A DNA stretch of 64,000 nt, from NCBI GenBank assembly GCA_963556195.1, contig OY744529.1:56535580-56599579 (forward strand). The letters run 5' to 3'. Positions 1 to 12,000 of this stretch are shown in pieces. The stretch is from Sepiola atlantica. Its lineage: Eukaryota; Mollusca; Cephalopoda; Sepiida; Sepiolidae. The position numbers and the translations under genes are program-made. The notes beneath the pieces are model-generated. The model ran no database searches and was not told where the DNA came from. It was given only the letters and a program-made list of their open reading frames with translations. Within the stretch, counting starts at the first letter, position 1. Each line of letters opens with the position of its first letter.

Positions 1-942
1 GCTTTCAGACAACGGAGAAGGAACCACAGAAAACTATCTGCTGATAATGATAGAATTTTTGTTAAAAGTCCTCTTTTTCTATGAACTCGTCTCCTTTCTT
101 CCCTCTTTAGTCGAACAAAGAAAAAGACAAGAGAGTAGGAATAATTTGTGTGGTGTATCAAACATTAAATACTTCCATAAACACTCAAAGTACAAAACTT
201 TTAATTATGATATTCAGAAGGAAAACACATAAGCAGCCATAAAAACTGACAGAAAACTCTCTAATCGAAAACAAACATTTTCTGAGATAGAGAATTCATT
301 AATCAAACTATTTTTATGATTTTCCTAATCTTTCTCTTTATTACAATGCGTTTTCCTATAAGAAGTGTTTAGAGTTCCTTCATTCTCAGTTTATTTTTTT
401 CCTTAATTTTACGTTTCAGGACTAGTTTTACATTTTTAAGTGAAATATTTACTTAATCTTTCTTGTATATAAAAGTTACGAAATCTTTATTGTTATTCAG
501 ATATGTTGTATATATTGTCAATGAAATGTAAAGATATTGATGATAAATGATAAGTTCAGACAAAGATTTTACAAATACTAATAAAAGTGGCGAGAATTCT
601 ATATTTTCATTTAATTCTTTATTTTAAGACTATTTTACGGAATCTAATGTTCATATTTATTCTTTGGAACAGTGAACATACGCTCTGGGTTGTTATGGCA
701 ATATGTTCGGACATATTTGAAACCTGAGGAAACCCGAGTAGATTTACTAGTATATTGTGTTTCCGGTTAAGAGTTCTTATTTCGTATACGCTCAAAATAA
801 GGACAATCCGATTTTGCTTAAATTATTATAAAAAAAAGTTTCTAATCGTTTGCAAAACATGCAGAATCCAAATATGCCATTGTTTTCTGCTCGGACTTCA
901 ATCAATTATAACTGGTGTGTGCTGAGACAAACCCATATACAG

Positions 943-947
<5 letters not shown>
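1..947. other. AT-rich noncoding stretch
   Basis: I see no gene, RNA or clear repeat in this stretch. It is AT-rich with frequent stops on both strands, and its only short open frame has no recognisable similarity. It ends at the first TA microsatellite. Confidence 0.6.

Positions 948-1013
<66 letters not shown>
948..1013. repeat. (TA)n-(GA)n compound microsatellite
   Basis: About 38 bp of alternating TA runs directly into about 27 bp of alternating GA. It lies about 60 bp left of a palindromic element, and a second TA tract lies on that element's other side. Confidence 0.95.
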
Positions 1014-1017
<4 letters not shown>

Positions 1018-1070
1018 GTTGTATATGAAAAGAAATCAAATAAAGTGCTCGATCATATAAGAGAGCTAAT

Positions 1071-1309
1071 ATAATTTATTTAGATACTGTATATTACATA
1101 TTTCAGCAATGTACCGCGGTTTCATCCAAAAGGGCAGATTTAGACATCTTTAGTAAATCTCCGTGACGCCATTCCCTGTCGGGCGTGACTACAATCGTTT
1201 CAGCTTGCCGATGATTCCATTGGGCACGGAGATTTACTAAAGATGTCTAAATCTGCCCTTTTAGATGAAACCGCGGTACATTGCTGAAATATGTAATATA
1301 CAGTATCTA

Positions 1310-1320
<11 letters not shown>
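1071..1320. mobile_element. Near-perfect palindromic (foldback) element
   Basis: Two inverted arms of about 95 bp (1071-1164 and 1225-1320) match with only about one mismatch around a loop of about 60 bp. The arms include the block accgcggt and the phrase atttactaaagatgtctaaa. No coding capacity is present. The right arm runs directly into a (TA)n tract, and another TA tract lies to the left, so the unit sits within TA-microsatellite sequence. The structure suits a foldback-type MITE or an inverted pair of one short repeat. The near identity of the arms suggests recent origin or gene conversion. Family unknown. Confidence 0.85.
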
Positions 1321-1371
<51 letters not shown>

Positions 1372-1374
1372 GTC
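1318..1374. repeat. (TA)n-(TG)n microsatellite
   Basis: A TA tract of about 37 bp is followed by a TG-rich tract. It abuts the right arm of the palindrome. Confidence 0.95.
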
Positions 1375-1510
1375 TATGTTTGCGCCTGTGTGTGTATTTA
1401 TGCGGTCTTCGATTTAAATTTTAAACACCCTCATTAGGCAATTCTCTATCGTAAAATAATTGATACGTTTTAGACTATTCCTTACGCGGTTTTAACTATA
1501 CACACACACA

Positions 1511-1513
<3 letters not shown>

Positions 1514-1576
<63 letters not shown>
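1514..1576. repeat. (TA)n microsatellite
   Basis: About 62 bp of uninterrupted TA dinucleotide, preceded by a short CA run. Confidence 0.95.
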
Positions 1577-1578
<2 letters not shown>

Positions 1579-2924
1579 TTAAATATATAAAGTATCTTTA
1601 TACAGTTATATATTTGTATGCACACGATTCACTCCTAAACTAAATAACCGATACATATGTATTGTAGAACACGGAATGGGGGTAATGTGGGCATATTCAG
1701 TTTCATTTAGTTTTATGCAAAGAAGTGAAAGGTATGACTCACTTCGTGAAAATTAATTCAATACATAAACATCAATTAATAAAAATCCCTAAATTTGGAG
1801 TACTTGAAAGGATTGTAGGAGTGTATAATATGGGCACAATCTCCCATTTGGAAATTAAATCATGTCAGATTTGAAATGAAGTTAATCCATAATCATTGGA
1901 TAAAAATAAAGCAATATTCTCTGAATTTCTCTTTATTCTTAAGCCCTCTTAAATTTTTAAGCATGTCCATGTATTAAAATCATGAAATAGATGTTAATCT
2001 TGTTAAAAGGACAAACATGTGCTGGCAAACGGTTCTGTTCGGACAATTCATTTTACCCGTAGTCATAAGGCAGGGTTATCCACCCGAAATAGTTGTCACT
2101 GCTACGAACGCGAGGCACGCGCCTTTTATTACTTAGAGAGTCCAATTCTGTTGATTTCCAGGGCAAATTCTACTGTGGAATAATATGATTTTGTTACAGT
2201 TCAGATTCCACTAACCAACCGGATTATGTATAAAAGACATATATAAAAAGAATTACAAAGTTAAAACGACTCAAGCCTCGGAGGTATGGATACAAACTTT
2301 CCCGATAAAATGTAGGTTATGAATGATACTTTTATCTCCTCTGGTCCTTACTGACCTCCTCCACATCATCCAGGAAATATACTAGCATATCGAAACTCAT
2401 ATTCTGAGGCTTTTGTTTTTCTCTAAATACGACTTGAACGGCCGGACTCTGATTATAATATTTCCTTAAATACTCCCACATCTAATGTCATTCCATTTTG
2501 GGATTTTGCTCTAAATGCGGAATTTGTCTGAGAAACCCAATTGGAAATAGATATTATATATTTCCTGTATGGCTGCTTCTCTCTTCCTTACGCATCAGTG
2601 AAATTACAACGAACCCCTTTCCCCCTTCCTCATATCATATATTTATACACTTCAATGTCCAGTTCTGTTGGTATAATCCCAACTATACTCTTTCTTACAT
2701 TACACCCCCTATTTCCTTACTATTCCTGTTTCTTTCCCCCATAAGTGTTTTTAATGAGTTTTTTATTCCCCGAAAATTATCCTTGTCCCTATTTTCCTCT
2801 ATACTCTTCCTCCTACCCTCTTATCCTGCACATCCTCTTACAAGATGTTTTCTTAAAAAAGCCTCTGTAAAAAAAACCTTGATCCTTGTCAACCGTTATT
2901 TTCTAATTTAATTTTATTTCTATT
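1577..2924. other. Noncoding stretch with a pyrimidine-rich block
   Basis: No gene is recognised. From about 2580 to 2870 the plus strand is strongly C/T-rich, which creates an open frame of 137 codons from 2498. That frame is compositionally biased, without a domain, so I do not call it a gene. Confidence 0.55.
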
Positions 2925-3170
2925 TTTATTTTTATTTTGTTTTTATTTTTTATTTTTTATTTTTATTTCATTTCTTTATTTTAAAATTTATTTTCTATTT
3001 CTTATTTCTTATTTTTTGTGTATTTATTTCTCTAATTTTTAACTTTTTATTTTTTATTTATATTTTCATTTATTTTATTTATTTACTTTTATTTTAATAT
3101 TTTTATTTTTATTTTTTTTTCTATTTTTATTTTTTTGTTTTTACTACCCTTCTGACAAAATATTTTTTTT
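2925..3170. repeat. T-rich low-complexity tract
   Basis: Nearly pure T and A, with irregular repeats of the pattern TTTTTATTTT. It looks like replication-slippage sequence or an old A-tail read in reverse. Confidence 0.85.
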
Positions 3171-3546
3171 ATTTTAATTAATTGTTTGCTAAAATTTGAA
3201 AGGGTAAATCTTTAGAAAGTTTTGTGTTATTTTTTATATGTACCGGTGATACTTTATAGGTATCATTGTTTTTTCCCCTCTTATGCTACCAACATATCCA
3301 TCTGTGAATCCTTCTGTCAGTAAGTGTTTCTCTAGAACGATTATTTTTTACTTTCTATAAGACGTGTTGATATAAGCGCTGATGAAGTGGTTGTTTTGGA
3401 CTAACTTTATAAAATTATCAAATAAAATAAATAAAGTATTGTAAAACTGTTCTGGAAACGATCGTACGCCATAATGAACTTTATGTTCTTATTCTTGGAA
3501 CAATAGTAATATTTTAATTGATTAAATGTATATATATATATATATA

Positions 3547-3931
3547 CAGGGTGGGCAAAAATAAGGGTCCTATTTTTAAAAATTCATAACTTTTTTATTT
3601 ATTGATTTAAAAATTTTTTTTTTTTAGAATATCTAAAGGACCCCTTCCGAAGCAAGCATGAGCCGTATTAGCCCTAAGGAACGTACCCTCATTTAGAAAA
3701 CATTATTTTTGCTTAAAAAACTCAAAACAGTGTAAAAAACAATACTTTAGTTTTTGTAAGTTTTAAGAAGTGTTTTTCGGCTAAAATTTGTTTTGTTTAT
3801 TTCAAAAAATCTCGGAAGGGTCAGTCTACACACACATAAAGTTTGGTGAGTTTAACTTTTATTTTGTGGAAGTTATTCAAATTCAAGTTATTCAAATTTA
3901 AAGATAGGACCCTTATCTTGGCCCACCCTGT
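3547..3931. mobile_element. Mariner-type MITE with TA target duplication
   Basis: The left end begins cagggtgggcaaaaataagg and the right end is its inverted counterpart, ending ggcccaccctg. Terminal inverted repeats are about 30 bp. The dinucleotide TA stands immediately outside each end, the target duplication expected of Tc1/mariner elements. At 385 bp without an open frame it is non-autonomous. The insertion is inside a TA microsatellite, so the TA duplication cannot be told from the flanking repeat itself. Mobilisation would need a mariner transposase encoded elsewhere; none is visible in this window. Confidence 0.85.
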
Positions 3932-3976
3932 ATATATATATATGTGTGTGTGTGTATGTGTGTGTGTTAATTAAAT

Positions 3977-3980
<4 letters not shown>

Positions 3981-4032
<52 letters not shown>

Positions 4033-4045
4033 CTGTGTGTGTGTG
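3981..4045. repeat. (TA)n-(TG)n microsatellite
   Basis: About 38 bp of TA followed by a TG-rich tract. A shorter TA/TG tract lies at 3932-3967. Confidence 0.95.
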
Positions 4046-5546
4046 GTTGTGTTAACGTATTTTATGTGTTGTGAAATGTTCATATTCATGACTGATATAA
4101 CGTATACATTACACGTAATGAATTCCTAGGAAATAACATCTAAAATCATGTTTCTGAAAGGAAATGCAATGAAGAACGAAGCTGACATTTTTAGCGTAGA
4201 AACTAAATAAGAAAAAAACGATAGCACCTATTACAGCTAATAACCAAATAACAGCAAAGTTATCAATACGCGAACTACAATATTAGTAGCATCAATGATA
4301 ATAAAATTATAACTACAACTACGTCAATAACATCTTTAATAATAAAAAAGAAAGGTATCATAAAGGTAGGGGTGCACAGGCGATGACGCCAACATCAGCA
4401 TCTGAAATTAGCTTTGTCATTTTGTCTCAAGAGATTCGTTTATTTTCGAGGTTTGGACTTCAATAATTTATACATATTGCATCTTGCTAAAATAGATTTC
4501 CCGCCATTTGCTTCATGCACACACACATACACAAATGCACACCGAAAGAACGGGGGGAAAAGAGATTACGCATACTCTCACAGAAATACATAACTTGTAA
4601 TCACTTCCTTCAATAGACGCTATCATTCGATGTTTACTTGTTTTCTCATATAAGATACCAAGTCTCGTATTCCTATAAAATTATTTAGTTTTTGTTTCAG
4701 ACAGAGCTAGATTAGTTACAGTTAGTGTTGTAATATCCTGCAATTTCATATTATTATTATTTCATTTAATTAACGCAACAGAGAATATTCGATATTGTTT
4801 GTCATTTATGCTCATTTTTCGCGATACAACGTATATTGTCTTCAAGAAAGAATTCATGCGAACCCAGAAATGTCGAAATCTACAGGTACAATAACAACTT
4901 GTATTTAATTAATCGTATAAAAAGAAATTGTTCATTCTATGATCTTTTTACTGGCATTACATTATTGTGTTTTAAGAAAATGAATGAAGCAAAGTATACC
5001 ACATATTAATCTCTCTATCTCGCTATATATTTGTCGATGTATATGAACTTTGATATGTGTCTATATTTCTATATTTGCGTTACAGAATAAACTCATAAAC
5101 CGGTCATTATGAATTTTGTAACTCAGCTATAAAGCGGCAGGGTCGTAATTTTATATAGTTTCAGGCACAGTGGGTGAAAACGGAATGGAAGCCTTTAGAA
5201 AATTCAGATACTTCTAATATATTTGAAATTTCAACAATTATTAAATGTTAAGCAAATTTCAGTTTTTTTAGAATACTTTAAGGTGGATTTAAGGAGCATA
5301 ATATAGCATAACTTCTCATTTGAAATTTCCTGCATTTTCCAGTCGGACAGCGCCCAAATTAAAATTTTAGGCAATAAAATGTATTTATAGTTCAACTAGT
5401 CAGACAATTGCGCACTGCCTACTAAATTAAATAAGATGGTGCGATATATCAAATCATTTCGGAAGTTGACTTATTCTCTTCAAGTGTGGCTTTCAATGAC
5501 TGAACTTACACTGCATTTCAGGTCAATATATTGACAATGTCCCTAA
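4046..5546. other. AT-rich noncoding stretch
   Basis: No open frame, structured RNA or repeat that I can support is present here. Confidence 0.55.
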
Positions 5547-5633
5547 GTCACGTGTAAATTGTTATAATCTAATCATGCATGAGTCACTTTCATGAATGAT
5601 TAATTTATAACAATTTACAAGTTATTTAGTGAC
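5547..5633. repeat. Imperfect hairpin of about 87 bp
   Basis: The sequence tgtaaattgttataa at about 5553 recurs inverted at about 5605-5619, and the surrounding bases pair as well, including GTCAC at the left end with GTGAC at the right. It folds into one long imperfect hairpin. It could be a small decayed MITE or a foldback relic. Confidence 0.7.
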
Positions 5634-5829
5634 CTAGTAAATACCGTGACATGCATTTTGTACGTTTGCAAGGAAATACTAAGATTTATAAGAAAATAAT
5701 GGAAAAGTTTTCAATAGGAAAACTACAATGCAATAAATGATAATGACATAATAACTACGACTGCGTAGAAAACATCTTCAATAATAAACAAGATCGGATC
5801 CATTTTTAAGATGGGTCACGGTTATGAGT

Positions 5830-6270
5830 CATACAATTTCAAACTTAAGCGTAACAGACCGCTCGGCTGACGGACTGACGAACATTTTTGATAGAGATAA
5901 GTGGACGTATATGAACATACTATTTCAAATTTAAGCGTGACAGAAAGGCAAACACGCTAATTCAAACTTCACCGTGAAAGACCGACGAAAAGACAGTTTC
6001 TCTTATGTTTGAGTATAACATGCGTCCATTAAATATGCGCGTTATTGACGAAAGTGCTATTTTAAAACAAACAAAATGCAGTTTCAAAATTAAGCGTCGC
6101 TGACCGGCGAAAATGTGATTTAAAATTTAAGCGTTACAGACCGACTGACATAGCCTCTGTCTGAGACGCTTGAACCCCCCAAGAGGATGCGTTCCATTCA
6201 ACCTGGGTGTTTAGTGTTCAAAATTCTATCTCAAACTGAAACGTGACAGACCGAGGGATGGACATACCCC
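5830..6270 (+). repeat. Cluster of degenerate 'aaatttaagcgtgacagacc' units
   Basis: Variants of the phrase aagcgtgacagaccga recur about six times (near 5845, 5930, 5970, 6090, 6125 and 6240), spaced unevenly, often followed by 'gacggac'-like words. A related word lies near 18065. The pattern suggests an old, decayed tandem array rather than a gene. Confidence 0.6.
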
Positions 6271-6689
6271 ATTGTAGAGATACACGGGCGCATTAGAAAA
6301 AGAAACAATACACACTATGAATCCATTTACTTCTGCATTTTACCGTGAGGATTCGGTGAGCGTTCCTTCATAAAGGTTCACGAACTTATTTGTTTATTTT
6401 AGTAAAATGCCACAGAAGGTTTGTGAATGTTTACGAAACATTCAATCAAGAACTAATTACAACTCAAAGCGATGTGACTAAATGTCCAAATAACACTTAT
6501 GGTAACAATCTGTTGAATATTTCTACACTCTACCATGAAAAATCTGCAGTATTTCATATTTGAAAATATGCATTTGCCAAAGAAGTTGGTAATTTACATG
6601 AAAATATATTACTTTCACGAATTCCATCTCCTTTGATTTGAACATACTTGCGATCAGTGTTCTACATCTCAGTACAGACTAGTATATTT

Positions 6690-8150
6690 CCCGTGCGTCT
6701 TGAATAAGTTGCTTGACTCGGTGATGAATCAAGACATTGACAATCACCTCAGCATAAGAAATCTACTTAGTGACAAACAATAGAGGTTTTGCCCTACAAA
6801 ATGAACTGCTGATATGCCGACTGTAATATCGCAAGGAATCACGCTCGATTAGGGCTTTGTTTCGAGAGCAATAGCTTACGACATATCAAGAAACTTTATA
6901 AATGTCTGGCATGAAGTGTTGCTTTACAAACTTGCTAGCTGTATAATATATGGCGATGTATTCTAAACGATCAAATCTCTTTTCTCTTCTAGATGTATAA
7001 CATTTGTTGTTCATGAATAGAAATGATATCTAATATCAACGCGTGCTCTAAGGATCTATTCTGAAAAGCATTGGTTATATATATTCTGCTGATTCATTGT
7101 CTGCTAATCTTGAGTGTAGGCTGAAATGGGGAAAAGTGGCGTGTTACTTTTAACCCCTCTAAAACTAAGCTTCCCGCCAACGTCCAGATCCTTGTTTTGT
7201 CCCTGTCGAAATGAATGACCCTCTCCTTGATGGCGCCTCTTGTTCTCGTAAGCTACGGACGTTTACTTAATATCTAAAATAGAAGACGTATATCTAATCT
7301 GTTGCTAAGGTAGCTAAGAACAGCCTAACTATTTCTACTGCTCCAGAAAGTATTAAAACCACGATGCAATCTTCTACCTATGTAAGAGTCAGATGCGTTC
7401 TAAGATGAAGTACTGTTGTCACATCTGGTAAGATGTAACTCAGAGTATTCCTTTTATATATATCAACGAATACAAAACCGACTTCGAAATCTAGTGGGCC
7501 ATGGTCTTTTCTTTTTCATCGAAGGCGATCCAGACAAAGCATGAAGCCACTTGATGTAAGGCGCTAAAAAAAACTACTTCAAGGTCAAAAACTAACTAAC
7601 AATACGTGTTAAATAGATAGATTCTGACCCCAAAACAGCAATTCCTAACCCCCTTATAAGAAACAGCGCTCACGGAATGTGAGATCTAAAGAGTTAACAT
7701 ACAGGAAGCGAGAGTAACAAGGCTGGCGAGAGTAAAGCCAACGTCCACTTTCTACTATCGTAAAGCTCACCATATCTTTTTCACCACAGAATAGACGTTG
7801 ATAGTTCTTCTCTAATCAATTGTTATGTTTATAGCAAGTGACCTACTGAGTTCCAATCTCTGAGTTCATGCATAGCAATACATCTTCCTGGTACTCCCGT
7901 TCAAAAGAACTTTCCTTTCATCATCTCTGTTCTAAACGTGAGGCGGAATTTTCATGCACCAAGTTTATTTCCAATACATCCCATGAACAACGTTTCTTTC
8001 CAAAAACGTCCATGGACAAAGTTTATTTGCAATAACCTCCTACCTGTGGAACAGATACCACTAGACTGCTTCCCTACAGATTACAACATAAATATTTTAA
8101 ATACAATGTCAACAAATAGTTTTGAAAGGACGTTTCGCAAGTGGGTATAT
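6690..8150 (+). pseudogene. Decayed Jockey/CR1-like LINE reverse transcriptase
   Basis: Translations across several frames give stretches typical of the RT of Jockey/CR1-like LINEs. They are LNKLLDSV and LLSDKQ near 6700-6780 (fingers region), WHEVLLYKL near 6915, a WGK...PSKTKLP-like stretch near 7125-7190, and KYCCHIW-like residues near 7410. The C-terminal tail reads QIPLDCFPTDYNINIL near 8060. These occur in family order on the plus strand over about 1.5 kb. The frame shifts repeatedly and carries stops, and the YADD catalytic box is not legible. The endonuclease half is absent, so the copy is 5'-truncated and old. Family placement rests on recalled consensus features. Confidence 0.7.
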
Positions 8151-9030
8151 CTTTATTGTCTCACTTTATCTAGAAGTGGTTATGTAAACATATTTTAAAG
8201 TTCACTTAAAATCATTCTTACATATATGTATGTTACGAAATATGAATACTTTGGATCAATATGTGTTGCATATGGCGTAAACGATTATTACTACATAATT
8301 CAAGCATATATAGATATACTAGTATACTCACTGTGTCAGTAATGACAAATACTAGTGGGGATATCCGTTTATAGTATTGGTTCATTATACATCAATTCGC
8401 TTGAACTGTTTAATATATGCGAAGGACTCAGCCTGAAACATACTAAAAAGAAATCAGAAATCAGGAATTATCACAGTGAAAAGTACGTGAACAGAAAGCT
8501 TACACCGTTGAACCCCTAAGCATAGAAACTATTTAATGTTAGAAACATTTAGCCCTCATTATGTAATAGAAAAATCATTAATATTTGCTCAGATTCTGGG
8601 AATCTATACCATTTTATTTATTTTGTTTATACAATACACGTTATTAACATTAGAGAACCACTTAAAACTGGAGGTAAATATATGCAGCATATCTTACCCA
8701 CGCCGATAAATAGTATATTCGCTGCCAATTTATTTCCTGAGAATCACTACAATGGTTCTAGGGATTTCGTCAAAGAGCTGATGCCAGTTTACAAATTCAC
8801 CCAACGGGCCAACGGTGAATCTGAATCGAGGTTTTTTAGACAACGCAAATCTCCTGCTTTGTGGACAATATATGTTTGTTTATTGACATGATTAACCAAT
8901 ATTCCATCTATAAATGTAAGAATCGTTGATACGTTTAACTTGCAATTAAGAAAATAATGAACTATATTTAAGACATTGTTTAATAATGTAAAGAAACAAA
9001 CATATACCGCTTATGTTTATTGTTTTAAAT

Positions 9031-9038
<8 letters not shown>
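8151..9038. other. AT-rich noncoding stretch
   Basis: No supported feature is present. A 69-codon frame at 8682-8891 has no recognisable similarity. Confidence 0.5.
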
Positions 9039-9095
<57 letters not shown>

Positions 9096-9096
9096 C
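9039..9096. repeat. (TA)n microsatellite, interrupted
   Basis: Two TA tracts (about 9039-9077 and 9080-9096). The following bases (cggtgcctgtaaaaac) resemble the start of a Tc1/mariner terminal repeat, but I find no matching inverted end. Confidence 0.9.
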
Positions 9097-9980
9097 GGTG
9101 CCTGTAAAAACTATGAACACAACATTTTTTACACTATGGGTAAAATAGCAACTGAACGTAAACTAATGTTCGTACATGTGAATATATAGACGCGCATTTG
9201 CCACACATAAAAACGCCTCGGACAAATACAAATTGAGAGAAAGTTCATGATAATACGCGACTTTAATCAGAAACATTTTTTATTTTAACTGCACGAAAAA
9301 TATAGAAAATCCACGCTGAATAAACTAATGAATACTCTTCCAATGGTTGTTTGTAATGGTAATTGAAAAGGCACAGAGAATAGCAGCAGATAATTGAGTG
9401 TTGCAAGAGACGAGATGGAGAATAATGAAATTTCCAGTTGTTCATTCATTTCTACAAAATCCGTTCGGAATAAATTGTTAAACGGAACACAAATAATGAA
9501 GAAAGATATCACGGCGAATGATTATAAGCAAATAGTTGAGAGGCGGCTGTAGACGAAAGATTGCAAAAGAAGAAAAATAAAAGATAGATAAGAAATGACA
9601 AATAAACAATAAGAGATCTAAACGAACACGTGATATGAAATTAGTTGTTCAATTCTGATTCGACACGTTTATTTATTAGTTTTAAGCTTGTTTTCATTAT
9701 GTTGTTCGATTATCGTATTTGCTGATAATATATTAGCCACGGAACTATTCATATATGAGTCGTTACTCGTATATTCTCCGTATCAATATAAATAATCAGA
9801 AAAGCAATGATAATATTATTATGATTACCACTATAAGAAAAATGAAAGGAATCGCCTTCAGGAAAAAGTGAACTAAATAGTTTCAGCCCATCGTTTTATT
9901 ATCATGACAATTATAATGAAGATATAACGTTTGTTCGTCGTGATTTCTAAAACGTGTGCCTCATTTCCCTTCACTCTATG
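9097..9980. other. AT-rich noncoding stretch
   Basis: Nothing is recognised here. Two short overlapping minus-strand frames near 9263-9512 have no similarity that I know. Confidence 0.5.
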
Positions 9981-10220
9981 TGAAATAACATGAAGTGAAA
10001 TAACACGAAGTGAAATAACATGAAGTGAAATAACACGAAGTGAAATATCACGAAGTGAAATAACATGAAGTGAAATACCACAAAGTTAAATAACACGAAG
10101 TGAAATAACATGAAGTGAAATAACACGAAGTGAAATATCACGAAGTGAAATAACATGAAGTGAAATACCACAAAGTTAAATAACACGAAGTGAAATAACA
10201 TGAAGTGAAATAACATGAAG
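9981..10220. repeat. 15-bp minisatellite with 90-bp higher-order period
   Basis: Sixteen units of about 15 bp with consensus gaagtgaaataacac. Variant units (one with aaagttaaa, one with aaatatcac, one with aaatacca) recur in the same order 90 bp apart: the block starting at 10021 recurs at 10111, and partly at 10201. This is a six-unit higher-order repeat. Because 15 is divisible by three, the minus strand stays open for 84 codons with a FH(F/M)(V/M)LF-like repeated peptide. I treat that frame as a by-product, not a gene. Confidence 0.92.
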
Positions 10221-10229
10221 CACACATTC

Positions 10230-10275
10230 GATGTAAGCCGTTCAATTTAATAGATGTAAGCCGTTCAATTTAAAT
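10230..10275. repeat. Two-copy 23-bp direct repeat
   Basis: The unit gatgtaagccgttcaattta occurs at 10230 and again at 10253, directly after the minisatellite. It is a simple tandem duplication. Confidence 0.9.
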
Positions 10276-12000
10276 ATCATACTTTTCGGTTTTAACCTTT
10301 AAAAGAACAAATCGAGGAGAGGGCAGATTGGGAATTTATTTCATATTTATACTAACTAGGAGTAGTCCGTACTATAATGGTGATTTTGTGTCATTATGAT
10401 TCCATCCTAAACCCAGAAAATTATTTAGGAAGAACACGATGGTAAATAACATCCGTAATTATTTGTAATTATCTAAAAACAGAAACATATTGATTGAAGC
10501 ATATTTATTGCTATTATTTATGATTTAAATTTTTAAAGTTTTGATTGCACAGATACATTCTCATATCTTTATCATAGTACAGACATGATCGATTGTATTT
10601 TAAAATGTCATCTATAGCTTTAGAGATCTGTGGCTCACAAAAGGGTTATAAAAGCTGACCAATAAGAATTTTGTAAGAAATGTATCACGATTCCAAAAGT
10701 AGAATTTGGACAACGGAATGTTTGGTCCATTCTTCGTTAAAACAGGAATTTAGTTTCATTGAAATTTACTTTAACATTTGCAAAATATAGCGAAAATATG
10801 ATTAATAATTGCCTGATTATCTTTTGAGAAGCATTTACTAGAAAGAGATAGCCATCTTTCCATCTTTCCATCCTACATCTTTACATCTGGTTTCATTTGT
10901 TTAGATGAGTACGTTATATATCATGTTGATTACAGTTTGATAAAAACAAGAACAAGATTTTTTACGATTTTTATATATGTCCCCTGGGTTAAATCGCAGA
11001 TGATTCGCTTAATGGCCACTTTCTCGATCTATAGAACAGAGTATGCCGCATTTATCGTGATCATTTTCGCCCTGTCAATAAGGGTGCGTCTCAGAGATTT
11101 TCCAGGGTTACGGTTTAAAAAAAACTTGTATTCCACTAATCATAGACAATGAATGGATTGTGCTCCAGTATGAAATGCCATTAAAATGGTTATTTTACTG
11201 TAAAGTAGACAGACGACCTTAATCAAATAGCAGTCGTGCCTCATTCCTTAATCGCGAATTGTCTTCAGCTTATTATTCTATACCTCTGATATAGTTTGAT
11301 GCGTTCATTCGTATAGGTTTTCACTGAGAAACACTTTGCAATTTATTTAATGTGATTGTCTCAAAAGAATTAATTGTGATAACCTTATTTGAAGTCATTG
11401 TTTGATAGATCCGGTGTTCAACTTTATATATAATAGATTCAGGATCACCATGCTACAATAGTTCGTATTTGGTAATGCAAATAACGACAAACGTAAACAG
11501 AAATAAATCATAAATATTTGTGAAATTATTGTAATAAAAATGGAGTACATATTATTAAATCCAATCTTATTGGTTAAAACGATTACAGTAGAAACAGCGA
11601 ACACGCATTGAAGAGCTTGCAGTATATATCTCTGCAGACTCCAAAATACATTTTATTCTAAGCAAGAGGGGCAAGTGTGAAAAAATCAGCGGGTACATCG
11701 TAAAAATGAGTACATTATAAAAAATGAGTACATCGTAAATTGATGAAAAGAAAAAAATATTTTTGAATTAATGTCGAATTAAAATATTAAAATAATAAGA
11801 TCACTAACAAATAGCGTGCAGTCTTTTCAGAAAATATGAAAAGAATTACAATAAAGATTAAATAAATTAGAATGAAACTGAGAGTACAGTAATAAAGAAA
11901 CAGGTACTATTAAAGCATCACATATACTAGAAGAATAGCCGTCCAATGACGGCTATAAGCAATAAATATTGCATTGGTTTTAAATTTTAATGTTTTTTTT
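10276..12000. other. AT-rich noncoding stretch
   Basis: No supported gene or element is present. Short open frames at 10937-11152 (+) and 11395-11604 (-) lack any domain I can recognise. Confidence 0.5.

Noticed and set aside
2498..2911. 137-codon plus-strand open frame
   Set aside because: It is a product of a pyrimidine-rich block, with no domain, and the composition (Pro/Ser/Phe/Leu) follows base bias.
9093..9130. Mariner-like terminal repeat (cggtgcctgtaaaaac)
   Set aside because: No inverted partner end was found nearby.
9971..10225. 84-codon minus frame with FHFVLF-type repeats
   Set aside because: It is fully explained by the 15-bp minisatellite being divisible by three.
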